Both the position numbers and the translations under genes were made by a program. A stretch of 5,308 nucleotides of DNA from the NCBI GenBank assembly GCA_944386965.1, contig CALXDE010000139.1, forward strand, positions 1-5,308, given 5' to 3'. A model generated the notes under the pieces. The model was given only the letters and a program-made list of their open reading frames with translations, was not told where the DNA came from and ran no database searches. Origin of the DNA: an uncultured Oscillospiraceae bacterium (GTDB lineage Bacteria > Bacillota_A > Clostridia > Oscillospirales > Oscillospiraceae). Positions 1-5,308 of this stretch are shown one piece after another (position 1 is the stretch's first letter; every line of letters starts with the position of its first letter).

Positions 1-773
1 CCTCCCCCTATGACCTGCCGGACACCGGCGCGGGCTGGGGGGACAGCTTCATCTACCCCGCCCGGGGCCTTGCCCACATCTACGACGAGATCACCGACGA
101 GCAGGCGGTGATGGTGGAGCCCACCTGCGTCTCCATCCACGCCGTCCTCTGCGCGCCTCCGAAAAAGGGGGAGAAGATCCTGGTCATGGGGTGCGGCACC
201 ATCGGTCTGGGGGTGGTCCAGGCCATCAAGATCGTGGAGCCGGCGTGCGAGGTCTGGATCATGGAGCGGGTCAAGACCAAGCAGGCGTTTGCCAAAAAGC
301 TGGGGGCGGACCACGTGCTGGAGGGGGACCCCTACGAGGCAACAGCCAAGGCCACCGGCGGCAGCCGGATCTACACCGGGATGCAGGGGAACAAGTACTT
401 CTTCGGCGGCTTTGACCGGATCTATGACTGCATCGGCGGCAACTGGTCGAACCACACCGGGCTGCGGCTGCTGAGGGCCAAGGGCACCTTTGTCAAGATC
501 GGCCACCACATGAACGCGGTGACCTTTGATGAGAGCCCCATCTGGTGGCAGGAGCTCAAGCTCGTGGGCGTGGACGCCCACGGTATGGAGCACTGGCGGG
601 GCCGGGACCTCTATACCTTTGATCTGGCCCAGGAGTGGATTCGGGACGGGATCTATTCCGTGGAGGGCTTCGTCACCCACCACTTCAAGCTCTCCCAGTA
701 CAAGGAGGCGCTGCGCCTGGCCATCCAGAACCCGCCGGATGTGGTGAAGATCGTTCTCGACTGCCAGGAGTAG
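1..773 (+). CDS. Zinc-type (MDR) alcohol dehydrogenase, C-terminal part
   Basis: Partial gene whose 5' end lies outside the window; the frame runs from base 3 and gives 256 residues before the TAG stop. The fragment keeps the end of the catalytic domain (MVEPTCVSIHAV, the usual helix leading into the cofactor domain) and the whole Rossmann domain, with the nucleotide-binding loop GCGTIGLG at fragment residues 63-70. The strand ending WIME about 20 residues later carries an acidic residue, which in this family usually favours NAD(H) over NADP(H). AKKLGADHVL and YDCIGG are further family hallmarks. A stretch of about 15 residues (around GMQGNKYFFGG) before YDCIGG looks like an insertion relative to typical members. 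The N-terminal zinc ligands are not visible, so zinc dependence is inferred. The aldehyde dehydrogenase two genes downstream suggests it oxidises an alcohol to an aldehyde; the substrate is unknown, and a polyol or threonine-type dehydrogenase is possible. Confidence 0.88.
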   Translation, partial: SPYDLPDTGAGWGDSFIYPARGLAHIYDEITDEQAVMVEPTCVSIHAVLCAPPKKGEKILVMGCGTIGLGVVQAIKIVEPACEVWIMERVKTKQAFAKKLGADHVLEGDPYEATAKATGGSRIYTGMQGNKYFFGGFDRIYDCIGGNWSNHTGLRLLRAKGTFVKIGHHMNAVTFDESPIWWQELKLVGVDAHGMEHWRGRDLYTFDLAQEWIRDGIYSVEGFVTHHFKLSQYKEALRLAIQNPPDVVKIVLDCQE

Positions 774-777
774 GAGG
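772..777 (+). promoter_or_regulatory. Ribosome binding site of the MerR-type gene
   Basis: AGGAGG overlaps the TAG stop of the upstream dehydrogenase and sits 7 nt before the ATG at 785. This fixes the start at 785 rather than at the in-frame upstream ATG at 635, and suggests translational coupling. Confidence 0.8.
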
Positions 778-784
778 GAAAACC

Positions 785-1921
785 ATGGCCAACAGGGAGC
801 AGACAGAGGGCCTGCTGAAGATCGGCGCGCTGGCAAAAGCCGCCGGCGTCAGCGTCTCCACGGTGAAGTTCTACGCCAAGGAGGGGCTCATCCGCGCCGC
901 GGTCAAGACCGGGCGGAACATGGCCTACTACGCCCCGGACTGTGTGGAAACCATCCAGCGCATCCGCACCCTCCAGCGGGAGCGGTTTTACCCCCTGTCG
1001 GTGATCAAGGGGCTGCTGGAGACGCCGGCGGTGGCGGAGTCGGAGCTTGCCCTGCTGGACGCCATCCACAAGTCCGGCGGCGAGGCCGGAGCGCCCCTCC
1101 CCCTGGGGGACGCGGCCAGGGCCGCCGGCCTCACCGCCGCCCAGGCCGCGGAGCTGGTCCGGGCCGGACTCATCGACACCCAGGGCGCCGGCCGGCGGCA
1201 GACCGTCTCCCCCTCGGGACAGGCGGTGATGGCCTTGGTGGGCCGGCGGCTGGAGGCAGGCATTCCCTTCGCCCAGTCTCTCCGGGCCTTTGCCATCTAC
1301 CAGGAGGCCCTGGACCGGGCGGCGGAGGCGGATGTGGACTCCTTTGTGGCCGGGGCGCTGATGGCCCGGTCCTTCACCGCCGAGACGGGGGCGAACATGA
1401 TCCGGGTGTCCGACGAGACGCTGGACGCCTTCATTGACATCCGCCGCCGGGAGATGAACCGGGCCTACGGTTCCCGGCGGCTGGAGGATCTGGACCGCTT
1501 TGCCCGGCGGCTGACCGCCGCCCTGCCGGCGCTGACGGAGGCCCTGGCGCGGGCCGGATTTCCCCAGGCCGCGGACCTGTGCGCCCGGGCCGGGGAGGGG
1601 GGAGACGCCCTCCCCCAGGTGCGGGAGCAGTTCTGGGGCTTTGCCCGCTGGGCCAAGGGGGACATTGCCCGGGCCATTGCCCGGGCGCTGGAGGGGCGGC
1701 GCTATTTCTCCGAGGTCCGCCCCGCCGGAGAGGGGCCCGAGGCCCTGGCGTCCTGGTGCATGAGGGTGTGCTGGCTGGCCCTGGCTCCGGCGGTGCTGGA
1801 CTGCGGCCAGGCCGCAAAGACCGTCCAGGCAGAGTTTCGGGCTTTTTTGGCGCGGCGGAGCGCCCTTCCCCTGGCGGACCGGGTGCGCGACGAGCTGGAG
1901 CGGATAGGAGGAAGCATATGA
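785..1921 (+). CDS. MerR-family transcriptional regulator with a second degenerate HTH-like domain
   Basis: A 378-aa predicted cytoplasmic DNA-binding regulator. Residues about 10-78 form a classic MerR winged helix-turn-helix: LKIGALAKAAGVSVSTVKFYAKEGLI, then a wing ending in YY, then IQRIRTLQRERFYPLSVIKGLL. Residues about 105-170 repeat the same pattern in degenerate form (LPLGDAARAAGL, ELVRAGLI, VSPSGQAVMALVGRRLEAGIPFAQSLRAF). The remaining 200 residues are helical, with several Ala/Arg/Glu-rich segments, and I do not recognise them; a ligand-sensing or dimerisation role is inferred. At 378 aa it is much longer than metal-sensing MerR proteins (about 130-150 aa) and lacks their C-terminal cysteine signature, though SWCMRVC gives an isolated CxxxC at 325-329. 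It lies 11 nt after the alcohol dehydrogenase and overlaps the aldehyde dehydrogenase by 4 nt, so it probably controls this operon, including itself. Any operator would be upstream of the window. Confidence 0.85.
   Translation: MANREQTEGLLKIGALAKAAGVSVSTVKFYAKEGLIRAAVKTGRNMAYYAPDCVETIQRIRTLQRERFYPLSVIKGLLETPAVAESELALLDAIHKSGGEAGAPLPLGDAARAAGLTAAQAAELVRAGLIDTQGAGRRQTVSPSGQAVMALVGRRLEAGIPFAQSLRAFAIYQEALDRAAEADVDSFVAGALMARSFTAETGANMIRVSDETLDAFIDIRRREMNRAYGSRRLEDLDRFARRLTAALPALTEALARAGFPQAADLCARAGEGGDALPQVREQFWGFARWAKGDIARAIARALEGRRYFSEVRPAGEGPEALASWCMRVCWLALAPAVLDCGQAAKTVQAEFRAFLARRSALPLADRVRDELERIGGSI
1906..1911 (+). promoter_or_regulatory. Ribosome binding site of the aldehyde dehydrogenase
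   Basis: AGGAGG lies inside the last codons of the regulator gene, 6 nt before the ATG at 1918. With the ATGA overlap it fixes the start and points to translational coupling. Confidence 0.82.
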
Positions 1922-3282
1922 GCATCACAGAGATTGTGGCACGGCAGCGAACGTATTTTGAGAGCGGCGCCACCCGGGGCGCGGACTTTCGCCTGCGGGC
2001 GCTGGAGACGCTGTACCAGGCGCTGAAACGCCATGAACCCCGCATCATGGACGCTCTGAAACAGGACCTGAACAAGGCGCCCATGGAGACATACATGTGC
2101 GAGACAGGGCTGGTGCTGGAGGAGATCCGCTTTCACAAAAAGCACCTGCGCGGCTGGATGAAAGACCGGACGGTGCCCACCCCCCTGGCCCAGTTCCACG
2201 CCAGGAGCTTTGTCTCCCCTGAGCCTTACGGGGTGGCCCTCATCATGTCCCCCTGGAACTACCCGGTGCAGCTGTGTCTCTCCCCTCTGGTGGGGGCCAT
2301 CTCCGGGGGCAACTGCGCGGTGGTGAAGCCCTCGGCCTACGCCCCGGCCACCAGCGCCGCCCTGGCGAGGATTCTGGGGGAGAGCTTCCCGCCGGAATAC
2401 ATCGCCGTGGTGGAGGGAGGACGGCGGGAAAACAGCGCCCTGCTGGACGAGAAATTCGACTACATCTTTTTCACCGGCAGCGTGGCGGTGGGGAAGGTGG
2501 TCATGGAGGCGGCGGCAAAGCACCTGACCCCGGTGACGCTGGAGCTGGGCGGCAAGAGCCCGGTGATCGTGGATGAGACGGCGGACGTGAAGCTGGCGGC
2601 CCGGCGCATCGCCTTCGGCAAGGTCCTCAACGCCGGGCAGACCTGCGTGGAGCCGGACTACCTGTTCCTCCACGAGAAGGTGAAGGAGCCCTTTGTCTCC
2701 GCCTTCCGGGAGGCTCTGGAGGCGTTCTTCCCCGGCGGGGACTACGCCGACATGCCCACCATCATCAGCGAGAAGCACTACCAGCGGGTCAAGGGCCTGC
2801 TGGAGGGGCAGGAGATCCTCCTGGGCGGCGGCACAGACGACGCCCGCCGCTTCATCGAGCCCACCCTTTTAGACGATGTGTCCCCGGAGAGCCCCATCAT
2901 GCAGGAGGAGATCTTCGGCCCCATCCTGCCGGTGCTGCCCTACCGGGATCTGGAGGAGGTCATCCGCTTCATCCGCGGCAGGCCCCGGCCCCTGGCCCTC
3001 TACCTCTTCACCGCCGACAAGGCGGTGGAGAAACGGGTGCTGGAGACATGCTCCTTCGGCGGCGGGTGTATCAACGACACCATCATCCACCTGGCCACCA
3101 CCCACATGCCCTTCGGCGGGGTGGGGGAGTCGGGCATGGGCAGCTACCACGGCAGGCAGAGCTTTGACACCTTCACCCACTACCGGAGCATTGTGAAGAA
3201 GTCCACCTGGCTGGACCTGCCCATGCGCTACCACCCCTATGGGGAGAGCAAGCTGAAGCTGATCCGAAAATTCATGAAGTGA
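1918..3282 (+). CDS. NAD(P)-dependent aldehyde dehydrogenase, class 3-like
   Basis: A 454-aa enzyme, full length for the short ALDH3-type branch, predicted to oxidise an aldehyde to the carboxylate through a cysteine thioester. Visible motifs in order: MSPWNYP (110-116, with the transition-state Asn114), VVKPSA (Lys137, cofactor binding), FFTGS (184-188), LELGGKSP with general base Glu209, NAGQTC with catalytic Cys243, EEIFGPI (330-336), and the C-terminal MPFGGVGESGMGSYHG signature typical of ALDH3. The C-terminus continues past the active-site region with a basic tail (KLKLIRKFMK) as in fatty-aldehyde-type ALDH3 proteins; there is no obvious membrane anchor. All catalytic residues are present, so the enzyme should be active. 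It is the last gene of the operon and probably takes the product of the upstream alcohol dehydrogenase. Substrate choice (aliphatic, aromatic or fatty aldehyde) cannot be read from the sequence. Confidence 0.95.
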   Translation: MSITEIVARQRTYFESGATRGADFRLRALETLYQALKRHEPRIMDALKQDLNKAPMETYMCETGLVLEEIRFHKKHLRGWMKDRTVPTPLAQFHARSFVSPEPYGVALIMSPWNYPVQLCLSPLVGAISGGNCAVVKPSAYAPATSAALARILGESFPPEYIAVVEGGRRENSALLDEKFDYIFFTGSVAVGKVVMEAAAKHLTPVTLELGGKSPVIVDETADVKLAARRIAFGKVLNAGQTCVEPDYLFLHEKVKEPFVSAFREALEAFFPGGDYADMPTIISEKHYQRVKGLLEGQEILLGGGTDDARRFIEPTLLDDVSPESPIMQEEIFGPILPVLPYRDLEEVIRFIRGRPRPLALYLFTADKAVEKRVLETCSFGGGCINDTIIHLATTHMPFGGVGESGMGSYHGRQSFDTFTHYRSIVKKSTWLDLPMRYHPYGESKLKLIRKFMK

Positions 3283-3289
3283 CCGGAAA

Positions 3290-3326
3290 GGGAGGAGGGC
3301 TGCGCCGCTGGCGCAGCCCTCCTCCC
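3290..3326 (+). terminator. Strong hairpin closing the ADH-MerR-ALDH operon
   Basis: A perfect 17-bp inverted repeat (3290-3306 with 3310-3326, 3-nt loop) starts 7 nt after the aldehyde dehydrogenase stop. There is no run of T on either side (only ATTT at 3333-3336), so it is not a canonical intrinsic terminator. Its place between convergent genes and its stability suggest a role in ending or protecting transcripts from either direction. Confidence 0.55.
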
Positions 3327-3333
3327 CTGGACA

Positions 3334-3368
3334 TTTCCCGGCGCCAGGGGGACCTGCGTCCCGGGAAA
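3334..3368. repeat. Second inverted repeat in the convergent intergenic region
   Basis: TTTCCCGG (3334-3341) and CCGGGAAA (3361-3368) form an 8-bp stem around a 19-nt loop, followed by three more A. On the minus strand the T run lies before the stem, so it is not a canonical terminator for moeA. Confidence 0.35.
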
Positions 3369-3405
3369 AAACATTGCCCCGCCCGCGCGGCTTCAAGCCG
3401 GAGGG

Positions 3406-3432
3406 GACAGCGGTCCGCCCCCCTCCGCTGTC
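3406..3432 (-). terminator. Possible hairpin at the 3' end of moeA
   Basis: GACAGCGG and CCGCTGTC (3406-3413 and 3425-3432) pair perfectly around an 11-nt loop and reach the last base of the moeA TAG stop. No T tract follows directly; the nearest one (six T on the minus strand, 3371-3366) is 35 nt beyond. It may be a transcript-end hairpin rather than a working intrinsic terminator. Confidence 0.3.
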
Positions 3433-4646
3433 TACAGCAGGAATCCCCTCAGCACGGTGCCCGCCGCCACCGGACCGCTGCCGGCGGGAATCACCGCCAT
3501 CATATCGCACCCAATGGCGCTGCTCAGCACCACATTGCCCTGGCCGCCCGGAAGAACCATCCACGCCGACCCGTCCCGGAGCTCCAGGGTCCCCCGGAGG
3601 AAGCGGGTCTGGGGACTGGACTTGGAAAAACCGCCGTCCAGCGCCACCGGAAAGGTGCGGGGCACCGGGTTCGGGCATCCGGCCAGCTTTCGCAGCGCGG
3701 GCAGCGCCAGCACATAAAAATTGGTAAGAGCGGAGGCGGGATTGCCGGAGAGGGCGCACACCAGCTTGCCCTCCCGCGTGCCGTAGGCGCAGGCCATGCC
3801 CGGCTTGATCCCCACCCGCCGGAACAGCAGGCGGACGCCTGCCCGCTCCATGGCCTCCGGGGTGAGATCAAAGTCTCCCGCGGACACGCCGCCGGTGGAG
3901 AGCACCGCGTCACATTCCGCCAGCCCCCGCTCCAACACCGCCGCGATATCCGCCGCGTCGTCCCCCGCCGTGCCGAGATAGACCGGGCGGCAGAAGGCGG
4001 CCCGCAGGGCGGCGGCAAGGGCGTAGCGGTTGGCGTTCCGGATCTGGCCGGGCCCCGGCGTCTGTCCGGCCTCCACCAGCTCGCTGCCTGTGGAGACAAT
4101 GCCGACGGTGGGGAGGCGGAAGACCAGGGGCCGCGCCTCCCCCAGGGATGCCAGCGTCCCCGCCAGCCCCGCGTCGATCCGCTGCCCCCGGCGGGCCAGC
4201 ACCGTCCCCCGCCGCGCGTCCTCCCCCGCCCGGATCAGATTCTCCCCCGGAGCCGCCTGGCGGGTGAGGGTCACCGTCTCGCCGGTGAACGTGGTCCGCT
4301 CAAACATCACCACCGCGTCCGCCCCCGGCGGAATGGGCGCTCCGGTCATCACCCGCACGGCTGTCCCCGCCGTGACGGGGACATGGGACACGCCCCCGGC
4401 GGGGATTTCCTCCAGGACCCGCAGCGTCAGCGGATGCTCCGGAGACGCGCCGGCGGTATCGGCGGCACGGAAGGCGTATCCGTCATAGGGGGAGCGGTCA
4501 AAGGCGGGGATATCCTCTCCGGCCACCAGATCCTCCGCCAGAATCCGGCCGCCGCAATCCTCCAGCGCCACCCGCTCCGTGCCCAGCGCGGATACACACT
4601 CCAGCAGGATCTCCCTGGCTTTCCCATATTCCAGGCTTTTTTTCAT
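3432..4646 (-). CDS. moeA: Molybdopterin molybdenumtransferase MoeA
   Basis: A 404-aa cytoplasmic enzyme of the last step of molybdenum cofactor synthesis, which inserts molybdate into adenylylated molybdopterin to give Moco. The length matches the family (about 400-410 aa). Family motifs are intact: DRSPYDGYAFR (50-60), MTGAPIPPGAD (100-110), GENLIRAGED (134-143), VSTGSEL (184-190), LSTGGVSAGDFD (249-260, the metal/AMP-binding region), KPGMACAYG (281-289), ALSGNPAS (298-305), and the C-terminal beta domain ending VLRGFLL. There is no fused MogA or substrate-binding domain. The start is set at 4646 because AGGAGG sits 6 nt upstream; the in-frame ATG at 4700 lies inside the terminator stem and is rejected. 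The gene stands alone on its strand behind its own promoter and an attenuator leader. The other Moco synthesis genes are not in the window. Confidence 0.96.
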   Translation of the reverse strand: MKKSLEYGKAREILLECVSALGTERVALEDCGGRILAEDLVAGEDIPAFDRSPYDGYAFRAADTAGASPEHPLTLRVLEEIPAGGVSHVPVTAGTAVRVMTGAPIPPGADAVVMFERTTFTGETVTLTRQAAPGENLIRAGEDARRGTVLARRGQRIDAGLAGTLASLGEARPLVFRLPTVGIVSTGSELVEAGQTPGPGQIRNANRYALAAALRAAFCRPVYLGTAGDDAADIAAVLERGLAECDAVLSTGGVSAGDFDLTPEAMERAGVRLLFRRVGIKPGMACAYGTREGKLVCALSGNPASALTNFYVLALPALRKLAGCPNPVPRTFPVALDGGFSKSSPQTRFLRGTLELRDGSAWMVLPGGQGNVVLSSAIGCDMMAVIPAGSGPVAAGTVLRGFLL

Positions 4647-4652
4647 ACCTTC

Positions 4653-4658
4653 CCTCCT
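4653..4658 (-). promoter_or_regulatory. Ribosome binding site of moeA
   Basis: AGGAGG on the minus strand, 6 nt before the ATG at 4646. It lies 23 nt past the leader terminator's T tract, so it is exposed only on transcripts that read through. Confidence 0.85.
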
Positions 4659-4680
4659 CATCCCGAGCCGTCCGGCCGGC

Positions 4681-4717
4681 AAAAAAGCGGACTGCCGCAT
4701 CCGGAAGGGCAGTCCGC
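4681..4717 (-). terminator. Intrinsic terminator inside the moeA leader (expression platform)
   Basis: On the minus strand GCGGACTGCC (4717-4708) and GGCAGTCCGC (4696-4687) form a perfect 10-bp stem with an 11-nt loop, followed at once by six T (4686-4681). It stands between the promoter and the moeA ribosome binding site. A complete terminator upstream of the only gene in the unit is the hallmark of transcriptional attenuation. Confidence 0.88.
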
Positions 4718-4728
4718 CTGACAGCGCA

Positions 4729-4753
4729 AGCGCGAATCCGCCGGCCTCGCGCT
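4729..4753 (-). promoter_or_regulatory. Linker hairpin between aptamer and terminator
   Basis: AGCGCGA (minus strand, 4753-4747) pairs perfectly with TCGCGCT (4735-4729) around an 11-nt loop. It may bring the aptamer close to the terminator arm or act as a pause site. Confidence 0.4.
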
Positions 4754-4772
4754 CCGGCAGATCCCGTCAACG

Positions 4773-4881
4773 GTTTCCTTCTCAAACACGGAAAGCCATG
4801 CCGTTTCCAGCATCACTCGTTGGCCCGATGGGCCTGGCCGGAGGGCCATAGCGACTGCCTTAGGCCCGGCGGCTCGGAAAC
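4773..4881 (-). promoter_or_regulatory. Moco-riboswitch-like aptamer in the moeA leader
   Basis: This roughly 109-nt segment of the minus-strand leader can fold into a compact multi-helix element. GAGCC (4875-4871) pairs with GGCUU (4797-4793), optionally extended by GUUUCC (4881-4876) with GGAAAC (4778-4773). GUCGCU (4855-4850) pairs with AGUGAU (4817-4812). Inside these sit two hairpins (4847-4836, 4834-4822) and one stem capped by a GAAA tetraloop (4811-4800). A multi-stem aptamer with a GNRA-capped helix in front of a Moco gene, followed by a terminator, matches what is known of the Moco RNA motif (Rfam RF01055). The class assignment rests on context and layout; I could not run a covariance model. 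A tungsten-cofactor (Tuco) variant or another leader element remains possible. Confidence 0.62.
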
Positions 4882-4907
4882 AAATTCTCTTTTTTCTTTT
4901 TCGGCTT

Positions 4908-4927
4908 GGATCGGAAAGATTCGATCC
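4908..4927 (-). promoter_or_regulatory. 5'-end hairpin of the moeA transcript
   Basis: GGATCG (4927-4922) and CGATCC (4913-4908) form a 6-bp stem with an 8-nt loop. It begins at the predicted transcription start, 7 nt past the -10 box, and could protect the 5' end. An A/G-rich single-stranded stretch (about 4903-4884) separates it from the aptamer. Confidence 0.4.
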
Positions 4928-4933
4928 GGTTTT

Positions 4934-4961
4934 ATTATACCTGTCCCGGGGGATCTGTCAA
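4934..4961 (-). promoter_or_regulatory. Housekeeping promoter of moeA
   Basis: Minus-strand TTGACA (4961-4956) and TATAAT (4939-4934), both perfect consensus, are separated by 16 nt. The predicted start is near 4927, giving a leader of about 280 nt. Such a strong promoter fits a gene controlled after initiation by an attenuator. Confidence 0.88.
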
Positions 4962-4980
4962 CCGGCGGCCGGGCCGGGGT

Positions 4981-5002
4981 GGAAAAATATCCATGATTTT
5001 CC
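4981..5002. repeat. AT-rich imperfect palindrome between divergent promoters
   Basis: A 22-bp imperfect dyad: arms GGAAAA and TTTTCC match perfectly, and 8 of 11 symmetric positions match overall. It lies between the two -35 boxes, where an operator could sit, but no regulator can be assigned to it. Confidence 0.25.
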
Positions 5003-5011
5003 CGTCAGACC

Positions 5012-5039
5012 TTGCAAATTTTTCTGTTTTGTCTAAAAT
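5012..5039 (+). promoter_or_regulatory. Promoter of the secreted-protein gene
   Basis: TTGCAA (5012-5017) and TAAAAT (5034-5039) are 16 nt apart, with a T-rich spacer. The start is expected near 5046, giving a 5' UTR of about 55 nt. It is divergent from the moeA promoter. Confidence 0.6.
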
Positions 5040-5050
5040 AGGAGACAGAG

Positions 5051-5068
5051 CCCCGGGATAACCCGGGG
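5051..5068 (+). promoter_or_regulatory. GC-rich hairpin in the 5' UTR
   Basis: CCCCGGG and CCCGGGG form a perfect 7-bp stem with an ATAA loop, a few bases after the predicted transcription start and 15 nt before the GGAG. No T tract follows, so mRNA protection is likelier than termination. Confidence 0.4.
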
Positions 5069-5083
5069 AACGAAAAAACAAAA

Positions 5084-5087
5084 GGAG
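5084..5087 (+). promoter_or_regulatory. Ribosome binding site of the secreted-protein gene
   Basis: GGAG in an A-rich context, 13 nt before the ATG at 5101. The spacing is longer than usual, but there is no better start downstream that keeps the signal peptide. Confidence 0.6.
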
Positions 5088-5100
5088 AAAGAAACGTAAC

Positions 5101-5308
5101 ATGAAACAATGGATTTCCCGTATCCTGGCCGCCGCCATGGCGGTGAGCCTGCTGTCCGTCAGCGCCTTTGCTGCGGAGCATACCGAGTTCCCCGACTACT
5201 TCAGCCTGGACTTCGAGGCCACCCAGGTGGACGAAAGGCTCTCCGTCAACCAGCTCCGAGAGGGCTTCACGGAATTTGAGTCCGGCGACGGCTTCTACTA
5301 CGCCATCG
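5101..5308 (+). CDS. Secreted protein of unknown function, N-terminal fragment
   Basis: An open frame from ATG 5101 to the window edge (69 codons, no stop). The N-terminus is a clear Sec signal peptide: basic MKQWISR, a hydrophobic core LAAAMAVSLLSV, then SAFA followed by AEH, a good signal peptidase I site after about residue 24. No lipobox cysteine is seen, so the protein is probably released or wall-associated rather than a lipoprotein. The visible mature part (FPDYFSLDFEA, then VNQLREGFTEFES) is acidic and aromatic, and I do not recognise it. Promoter and ribosome binding site upstream support a real gene. It is divergent from moeA, and nothing visible links it to cofactor synthesis. Confidence 0.8.
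   Translation, partial: MKQWISRILAAAMAVSLLSVSAFAAEHTEFPDYFSLDFEATQVDERLSVNQLREGFTEFESGDGFYYAI

Noticed and set aside
635..784. Upstream in-frame ATG that would extend the MerR protein by 50 residues
   Set aside because: It lies inside the alcohol dehydrogenase gene, and the extension is Arg/Gly/Pro-rich. AGGAGG at 772-777 fits the ATG at 785, and the MerR domain begins just after it.
1702..2778. Open frame of 358 codons on the - strand across the MerR and ALDH genes
   Set aside because: Opposes two genes with clear motifs; its composition is typical of a shadow frame and it has no ribosome binding site.
3366..3371. Six T on the minus strand as the U tract of a moeA terminator
   Set aside because: The bases just before it (3372-3390) form no strong stem, and the clear hairpin at 3406-3432 is too far away.
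2869..3759. Open frame of 296 codons on the - strand across the ALDH end and the moeA end
   Set aside because: Runs through the intergenic hairpins and two well-supported genes; no recognisable motif.
4647..4700. Longer moeA start at 4700
   Set aside because: The extra codons would run through the terminator stem and T tract; the ribosome binding site fits 4646.
3279..4721. Open frame of 480 codons on the + strand, antisense to moeA
   Set aside because: Arg/Pro/His/Gly-rich, low-complexity translation with no ribosome binding site. It is a GC-driven shadow of moeA, which has intact family motifs on the other strand.
4773..4881. Tuco (tungsten cofactor) form of the aptamer, or a tungsten link to the aldehyde dehydrogenase
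   Set aside because: The Moco and Tuco forms cannot be told apart by eye here. The neighbouring enzyme is a cysteine-type ALDH, not a tungsten aldehyde oxidoreductase, so nothing in the window supports tungsten.

Overview
The window reads as a GC-rich chromosomal segment of a Gram-positive-type anaerobe, most likely a high-GC Clostridia member such as an Oscillospiraceae-like gut bacterium. That guess rests on strong AGGAGG ribosome binding sites, compact operons, AT-rich intergenic islands with near-consensus housekeeping promoters, and a riboswitch-like attenuated leader. It was made without any database search. I see no mobile element, CRISPR array, rRNA or tRNA.

Left part (1-3326, + strand): a tight operon. 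It holds the C-terminal two thirds of a zinc-type (MDR) alcohol dehydrogenase, a MerR-family regulator 11 nt downstream, and a class-3-like aldehyde dehydrogenase whose ATG overlaps the regulator's stop codon (ATGA). The two enzymes fit consecutive alcohol to aldehyde to acid oxidation, with their probable regulator translated between them. The regulator is unusual: its DNA-binding domain appears to be followed by a second, degenerate copy of the same fold. A perfect 17-bp hairpin follows the operon.

Middle part (3432-4961, - strand): a complete moeA (molybdopterin molybdenumtransferase, 404 aa) converging on the operon. Its promoter has perfect TTGACA and TATAAT boxes. Between promoter and start codon lies a leader of about 280 nt that folds into a multi-helix aptamer-like element with a GAAA-capped hairpin, followed by a textbook intrinsic terminator. 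Layout and gene identity fit a molybdenum cofactor (Moco) riboswitch that stops moeA transcription when cofactor is plentiful. A 9-11 bp alternative pairing between the aptamer and the terminator arm gives a concrete switching model.

Right part (5012-5308, + strand): a divergent promoter, a short 5' UTR with a GC-rich hairpin, and the first 69 codons of a secreted protein with a clear signal peptide. Its function cannot be named from this fragment.
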